Shown here piece after piece: positions 7,056-10,708 of a stretch of DNA of 10,708 nucleotides (within the stretch, counting starts at the first letter, position 1; each line of letters opens with the position of its first letter). The DNA lies in the NCBI GenBank assembly GCA_017940105.1, contig JAGAZG010000224.1, forward strand, positions 1-10,708, given 5' to 3'. The notes below the pieces were generated by a model that did not search any database, was not told the DNA's origin, and saw only the letters and a list, made by a program, of their open reading frames with translations. A program made the position numbers and the translations under genes. The DNA comes from Mailhella sp. (lineage in GTDB: Bacteria > Desulfobacterota > Desulfovibrionia > Desulfovibrionales > Desulfovibrionaceae).

Positions 7056-7799
7056 TTATTGCCTGACCGCCCGCACAAATAAAATCACGGCGGCGGCAAG
7101 AAGAAACATAATGACAATGCGCCGGAACATCTGCCGATCAATGTGCCTGCCCAGCCGCACTCCCAGCTCTCCGCCAGTGAGAGCGCCTGCTATCCCTGCA
7201 GCAGATATCTGCACCAGTTCCATGGTATAAAGACCTGCGCATGCCTGCGAAATCACGGTCATTGCTCCGGAAAGCATGTAAAAAACGCTCATATTCCCCC
7301 GGGCGCGGTCTGGCGTCCACTGCGTCAGCAAAGCATATATCCCCAGAGGGGCACCCACCATGGCCACCGAAGAATTGACAAAACCGCTCGCAGTACCGGC
7401 AAAAAGGCCGCATAAAGGACTATCCGGCAGCCGCCACGCGGAACTTTTTTGAACCGTCTGCATTCCTACAAAAAGGGCGATCATGATGCAAACCATGATC
7501 TGCAGCACCTGCATGGAAGCGATCTTCAGTATCCAGACGCCGATAAGGCAGCCCGGAACAGCTCCAATAACAAGTTCCCTTATATCTTTGAACGTGCAGG
7601 ATTTGTGATAGGCAATGCTCAACTGCATGGAACCAAACAGACCTACAAGGCACGAAACCAGAACTGCATCAGAAGGGGTGAGCACAAGCGTAAGCAACGG
7701 CATGGCCGCCATAACACCGCCCACTCCCGTCGCGCCGCCGACAAGGCCCCCGACAAACCAGCCAAAGGCCACCATGAAATAAACAAAAAAGTTCTCCAT
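7056..7799 (-). CDS. TauE/SafE family (DUF81) permease, putative sulfite/organosulfur anion exporter
   Basis: This 247-residue, very hydrophobic protein has about eight membrane segments in two homologous halves. Each half opens with the Gly-rich family signature: GGLVGGATGVGGVMAAMP (residues 17-34) and GLFAGTASGFVNSSVAMVGAP (131-151). The length is normal for TauE/SafE. Characterised relatives export sulfite, sulfoacetate or related anions during taurine or sulfonate use, while many others are uncharacterised. It is the first gene of a leftward pair with the FNT channel, which suggests a joint role in moving small anions. The ATG is preceded by only a loose GGGATGA-like ribosome site about 9 bases upstream. 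The family call is firm; the substrate is unknown. Confidence 0.88.
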   Translation of the reverse strand: MENFFVYFMVAFGWFVGGLVGGATGVGGVMAAMPLLTLVLTPSDAVLVSCLVGLFGSMQLSIAYHKSCTFKDIRELVIGAVPGCLIGVWILKIASMQVLQIMVCIMIALFVGMQTVQKSSAWRLPDSPLCGLFAGTASGFVNSSVAMVGAPLGIYALLTQWTPDRARGNMSVFYMLSGAMTVISQACAGLYTMELVQISAAGIAGALTGGELGVRLGRHIDRQMFRRIVIMFLLAAAVILFVRAVRQ

Positions 7800-7863
7800 G
7801 GCTGAATCATCCCATTATGCTTTGCGCCATGCCGGCGCTAAGAAAACCTGCAGCAATGACACG

Positions 7864-7893
7864 TTGCCAATTACGTACCTCAGCATTTATACC
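7864..7893 (+). promoter_or_regulatory. Possible sigma70-type promoter for the Pro/His-rich gene
   Basis: TTGCCA (7864-7869), an 18-base spacer and TATACC (7888-7893) lie in the 262-bp gap between divergent genes and would give a leader of roughly 160 bases. An alternative nearer the gene is TGGAAA (7944-7949), 18 bases, TACAAT (7968-7973). I cannot decide between them. No convincing leftward promoter for the TauE/SafE gene was seen in the same gap, although AT-rich sequence around 7886-7920 could hold one. Confidence 0.33.
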
Positions 7894-8061
7894 TAACCGT
7901 ATTTTATGGCATTATCAATATATGAGCGGCATGCCAGAAATCATGGAAAGGTTACGCAATAAAATGCTACAATCTTTTCTGCCGCACTGGATTGCAGAAA
8001 TATACGCTATGAGCTAACGTTAAATCGTCTTCAAAAGAAAACCTTGATCCAGTAGGCTACC

Positions 8062-8478
8062 ATGAAGCGCATTTTCCTTACTGCCGTTCTTGGTCTGGCT
8101 ATGACAGCAGGAGCAATGCATGCTCAGGCTGCTACCATCGGAGGTTCATTGAATATCACTTCTCCGGGAATCGGAGTCGACATTTCCGTTGGTGACGGGT
8201 ACAGCGGGTATGACTATTCGCCTGTTCCGGTCATACCGGTGGCAGTTGCACCTCCGCCGCCCAGGCATCGCCATGTTGCTCCGCCGCCACGCCCGCATGG
8301 TCACAGGCACATAGCTCCTCCCCCGCAACCGCGACCGCACGGACCTGCCCGCATCCATCGCGGCCCAGGCCCCAGGCCGTACCCACCGGCGCATGTCAGA
8401 CCTCAAAGACCAGGTCCCAGACCTTACGGACCCCCGCCGCGTCCACGGCCAGCCCCAAGGCCACGCCATTACCGGTAG
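8062..8478 (+). CDS. Secreted Pro/His/Arg-rich small protein
   Basis: This 138-residue protein begins with a clear Sec signal peptide (KR, then a hydrophobic core LTAVLGLAMTAGA, with cleavage probably after HAQA at about residue 24). Next comes a short Gly/Ser segment with beta character (GGSLNITSPGIGVDISVG). From about residue 67 to the end it is a low-complexity tail of Pro, Arg, His and Gly with nine histidines, including a near-repeat HRHVAPPP/HRHIAPPP and ending RPRHYR. The mature tail would be extended, strongly cationic and able to bind metal ions or anionic cell-envelope polymers. It appears to be a single-gene unit: TauE/SafE diverges upstream and a hairpin terminator follows 25 bases after the stop. 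The ribosome site is weak (AGTAGG about 6 bases before ATG). No family recognised. Confidence 0.8.
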   Translation: MKRIFLTAVLGLAMTAGAMHAQAATIGGSLNITSPGIGVDISVGDGYSGYDYSPVPVIPVAVAPPPPRHRHVAPPPRPHGHRHIAPPPQPRPHGPARIHRGPGPRPYPPAHVRPQRPGPRPYGPPPRPRPAPRPRHYR

Positions 8479-8503
8479 CATGCACTGAAAAGTGCCATTT
8501 TTC

Positions 8504-8530
8504 GACCCCGATCCATACAGGATCGGGGTC
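8504..8530 (+). terminator. Hairpin terminator after the Pro/His-rich gene
   Basis: GACCCCGATCC (8504-8514), loop ATACA, GGATCGGGGTC (8520-8530) form a perfect 11-bp G/C-rich stem followed by TCTCATTATT. The tail is only moderately U-rich, but the stem strength and position fit Rho-independent termination rightward. The leftward reading is followed by A residues, so it would not serve the minus strand well. Confidence 0.7.
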
Positions 8531-8627
8531 TCTCATTATTCCTCAGCAGCGGTGCATTATATGCATATGCAACCAGTTGCCAGCCTGCAGAGTCCTGACA
8601 GCCAGCTGAAGGCAACAGTGATTTCTC

Positions 8628-9128
8628 TTACCTGCCCATGAACTCTTCGAGCTTCACATAGACCTCGCCTGGCTTGTCAGTCAATTCAACCGCGTAAGAC
8701 ACAGGAAATTCCCTTTCCTCTCCAGGACCACTCCAAACCAGCACGGCGGAACAGCTGCAGGAACGGGCTTTTTCGTCCTCCTTTTGCGTTCGCACCGCCC
8801 TGACCTGCCAGTTTTCCTTGTCCAGCGCTTTCTCGCGGGCTTTCTTGTCCAGCAAAAACTTTGAAGACTGGTCACTCGTTCCAAACGCGCCAAGAAAGTC
8901 CTTGATGTCCTGATCCTGCGCGTTCCCCAGCTTGGCAAGGCCAATAAGCATGTCCACGCCCTGCAGCTTCTGCCTGATATTTTTCTGGGCCTGCTCTATG
9001 ACGGCGGCTTTCGCCTCAGCCGAAGAACACTCCGGCGCTTTTTTGCCCAGAAAGAAATCTGAATTGTAGTAAAAGAGCGTGCCCGCCAGGGCAGCCGCCA
9101 GGATCAGCAAGACGGAATTTTTACCCAT
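8628..9128 (-). CDS. Small membrane-anchored or secreted protein of unknown function
   Basis: The product has 166 residues. The N-terminus (GKNSVLLILAAALAGTLFYY) is a signal peptide or signal anchor without a lipobox cysteine in the usual place. The rest is hydrophilic and charged: a helical Lys/Ala/Gln/Glu-rich part (about 38-110) and a C-terminal part with a CSCSA motif (about 127-131), a beta-like segment EFPVSYAVELTD and the ending KLEEFMGR. An additional cysteine at about 34 sits early in the mature part, so disulfides are possible in an oxidising periplasm. The start is fixed by a perfect AAGGAGGT at 9137-9144 (read leftward). It is transcribed away from the secreted protein gene at 9415. 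I do not recognise the family; it looks lineage-specific. Confidence 0.8.
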   Translation of the reverse strand: MGKNSVLLILAAALAGTLFYYNSDFFLGKKAPECSSAEAKAAVIEQAQKNIRQKLQGVDMLIGLAKLGNAQDQDIKDFLGAFGTSDQSSKFLLDKKAREKALDKENWQVRAVRTQKEDEKARSCSCSAVLVWSGPGEEREFPVSYAVELTDKPGEVYVKLEEFMGR

Positions 9129-9228
9129 GAAATTCTACCTCCTTGCGTGCCTGACCACGCAGATGTAACGCGGCCAGATGCAGAATCTGTTGGAATCCTT
9201 TTTCTTCATTCCGGCAGCTTAGCCGATG

Positions 9229-9244
9229 CCCCCCCAAAAAAACG
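9229..9244. repeat. C7A7 homopolymer pair in a divergent intergenic region
   Basis: Seven C (9229-9235), seven A (9236-9242) and CG lie in the 286-bp gap between divergent genes. It closely matches the C7A9CG at 1437-1454. There is no G-rich partner arm here, so no hairpin. Confidence 0.4.
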
Positions 9245-9340
9245 ACCTCGGAAAGTTGCTTCAGAATACCTTTTGATGCAGCGGCATGTCAAACTGTCAC
9301 AGTCAGAGACGCATACTCCGTACCGCTGCCTTTTCGGTTC

Positions 9341-9369
9341 TTGCCAATGCGCACGCTCTTACCTATACT
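9341..9369 (+). promoter_or_regulatory. Sigma70-type promoter for the gene at 9415
   Basis: TTGCCA (9341-9346), an exact 17-base spacer and TATACT (9364-9369) give a good match to both hexamers. Transcription would begin near 9376, leaving a leader of about 40 bases before the ATG at 9415. This supports the downstream start over the longer open frame that begins at 9286, which would lie partly upstream of the promoter. Confidence 0.6.
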
Positions 9370-9402
9370 CTGACTTCCCGTCGATTTAAAACAGCATGCC
9401 AT

Positions 9403-9409
9403 AAGGGGG
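9403..9409 (+). promoter_or_regulatory. Ribosome binding site that decides the 9415 start
   Basis: AAGGGGG lies five bases before the ATG at 9415. Together with the signal peptide that begins exactly there, it fixes this start against the in-frame ATG at 9286. Confidence 0.6.
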
Positions 9410-9414
9410 CATAC

Positions 9415-9924
9415 ATGCGCAGCCTTTTTTCTTTCGCAGTGCTGCTTCTTGTAATCCTTGCCGCAAGCGCGGCAGCGGCTGAAAAGCAGGTTTTTGTCAA
9501 CCCGGACGACCCATTATACATAAATAGCAAATATAAATTCGAACTCGCGCTGCCTCCAGGGCAGTGGGGAGGCCAGGAACAGGAAGACGGCTGCGGCGTA
9601 ACTTTCAGCGACGCCGCTGACGGAGATGAAGAATTTACAGAAGTGAGGGCATACGTTGTTCCCAGAAACGGCATGTCTTTTCAGCTCCTTTTTGATGAAG
9701 AAGCAAAGGGATACATGGACGTGCTCCACGAAGACCTTTCGTCAGAGAAGGACTGGTTTGCCCTTACCGCCGATTCCGGGCGCGCGTATGTATACGTAAA
9801 ATATTTTATCAGCGGCGACCTGCTCAATATTCTCTGCATTTCCAGTTCCAAAGAACAAAAAGCGACTTTTGACTACGCCGTGCCGTTCATATCAAAAAAA
9901 TTCAGACCCGGTTTCGGCAAATAA
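9415..9924 (+). CDS. Secreted small protein of unknown function
   Basis: This 169-residue product begins with a typical Sec signal peptide (LFSFAVLLLVILAASAAAA, cleavage near residue 22 before EK). The mature protein is acidic and of mixed alpha/beta character: YKFELALPPGQWGG (about 38-51), a Glu/Asp-rich middle, and strands such as EVRAYVVPR and AYVYVKYFISG, ending with a basic RPGFGK. The YKFELALPPG phrase resembles the opening of many small periplasmic proteins that begin a beta sandwich after the signal peptide, but I cannot name a family. An open frame extends upstream to 9286, but those codons lack signal-peptide character and overlap the promoter. It is divergent from the 8628-9128 gene and 113 bp before the MFS gene. 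No hairpin terminator is evident after it, so read-through into the MFS gene is possible. Confidence 0.8.
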   Translation: MRSLFSFAVLLLVILAASAAAAEKQVFVNPDDPLYINSKYKFELALPPGQWGGQEQEDGCGVTFSDAADGDEEFTEVRAYVVPRNGMSFQLLFDEEAKGYMDVLHEDLSSEKDWFALTADSGRAYVYVKYFISGDLLNILCISSSKEQKATFDYAVPFISKKFRPGFGK

Positions 9925-10037
9925 CATCAGCCCTGTTTTCTCAGCGCATCAGCAAAACGCATGCCTTTCTATTCACCACGCATCGGACGTTATAAAATCC
10001 CTGTCAAAAAGGCTGGCAGCAGGCAGCGTTTTTCTTT

Positions 10038-10708
10038 ATGGAGCCAGAGTTGAAACTTTCTGCCTACGCGAAGGCCAGAACAGCCTGCTCATATTTTTTT
10101 GCGGGATCAGGCCTTGCCTACGGCATGCTCACTTCCCGCATGCCCGCTCTGGCCATGCAGACCGGAGCGAACGAGGCCGAAATCGGCCTGCTTCTGCTCT
10201 GCCTGGGCGTCACAGGCATGGCGGCGCTTGCGGTCAGCGCATGGATTCTTGACAGGTTTTCCAGCCGCAGGCTCCTGCTGGTCAGCACGCCGCTGCTCTG
10301 CCTTGCCCTGCCGCTTGCGGGACTTGCCGCTTCACCCATTCAGCTGGGCCTTGTCTGCATTGCCATCGGCATTTCCATAGGATTCATGGATGTTTCCATG
10401 AACACACAGGCAATACAAATTGAAAAGCAATTCTCTCGCCCCTGCGTATCTTCCATGCATGCCAGCTACAGCATCGGAGGCATTGCGGGTTCTGCAGCAG
10501 GGGCGCTTTTTGCTGGATGCGGCTCTTCGACTCTTGTAAATTTTCTTTGTGTCATGGGGCTTTATTTCTGCTTCTATCCATTGGCATTCCCGCATATGCC
10601 TGCCGACGCCCCCGTAAAAAATGAGGGGGGCGTCACGCCTTCTTTCCGCATCCCAATTTTCGTCCTTATCTGCGGAGCGCTTGCCACCGCCGCCTATTCC
10701 GCAGAAGG
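10038..10708 (+). CDS. MFS transporter, YbjJ-like, 5' part
   Basis: An open frame runs from ATG 10038 past the window end; 223 residues are visible, about half of a 12-helix major facilitator. Residues about 17-38 form the first membrane helix. A loop with DRFSSRR (about 72-78) corresponds to the MFS motif A loop between helices 2 and 3. The stretch FMDVSMNTQAIQIEKQFSRP followed by SSMHASYSIGGIAG (about 116-152) matches the pattern of the YbjJ-type MFS group (DV.MN.Q then RP..SS.H..YS.GG). The substrate is unknown. The frame has a stop at 9993-9995 and no alternative ATG between, which supports this start, though the ribosome site is weak (GGCAGG about 10 bases upstream). A TATAAAAT sequence at 9991-9998 might be part of a promoter, but no good -35 goes with it. 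Confidence 0.85.
   Translation, partial: MEPELKLSAYAKARTACSYFFAGSGLAYGMLTSRMPALAMQTGANEAEIGLLLLCLGVTGMAALAVSAWILDRFSSRRLLLVSTPLLCLALPLAGLAASPIQLGLVCIAIGISIGFMDVSMNTQAIQIEKQFSRPCVSSMHASYSIGGIAGSAAGALFAGCGSSTLVNFLCVMGLYFCFYPLAFPHMPADAPVKNEGGVTPSFRIPIFVLICGALATAAYSAE

Noticed and set aside
7817..8017. 66-codon rightward open frame in the divergent gap
   Set aside because: There is no ribosome site, the composition is not protein-like, and it overlaps the probable promoter region of the Pro/His-rich gene.
8559..8571. Overlapping palindromes ATATGCATAT and TGCATATGCA
   Set aside because: They are short alternating-type sequences likely by chance in an AT-rich gap; no second copy or spacing suggests an operator.
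9286..9414. Longer N-terminus for the secreted protein at 9415
   Set aside because: It would place the signal peptide internally and overlap a good -35/-10 pair; the start at 9415 has its own ribosome site.

Overview
The window (about 10.7 kb, moderate-to-high G+C, densely coded) looks like a Gram-negative chromosome segment. Two blocks are visible. The host is not certain. A type III secretion (T3S) chaperone/effector pair beside a formate/nitrite-type channel and a TauE/SafE exporter would suit an anaerobic, host-associated sulfur-metabolising desulfobacterium (a Bilophila/Desulfovibrio/Lawsonia-type organism). That is inference from gene content, not from a marker gene.

Block 1 (1-6328, + strand) is a candidate T3S effector locus. 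It starts with the 3' part of a large gene whose product is mostly helical with a beta-rich tail. A 224-bp gap full of inverted repeats follows. Then comes a 143-residue protein with the fold pattern of a CesT/Tir-type class I T3S chaperone. After 84 bp there is a 1400-residue protein without a signal peptide: disordered N-terminus, long helical/coiled-coil body, and about 350 residues of glycine-rich alternating beta strands near the C-terminus. Gene order, the T3S-like N-terminus and the layout recall the chaperone-plus-giant-effector pairs of the AvrE/DspE class, but I see no clear sequence identity to that family. This is the most novel part of the window.

Block 2 (6376-10708) is more ordinary. 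A leftward pair encodes a TauE/SafE permease (7799-7056) followed by a short, divergent formate/nitrite transporter (FNT) channel (6975-6376), converging on the giant gene. To the right are a secreted Pro/His/Arg-rich protein (8062-8478) with a clear hairpin terminator, a leftward membrane-anchored small protein (9128-8628), a divergent rightward secreted small protein (9415-9924) with a good sigma70-type promoter, and the 5' part of an MFS transporter of the YbjJ type running off the window end.

Functionally, the chaperone probably keeps the giant neighbour (and perhaps the upstream large protein) unfolded and delivers it to a T3S apparatus encoded elsewhere. The TauE/FNT pair probably moves small anions such as sulfite, formate, nitrite or hydrosulfide across the inner membrane. 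No RNA genes, insertion sequences, CRISPR arrays or phage genes were seen. No gene-free stretch exceeds 300 bases.
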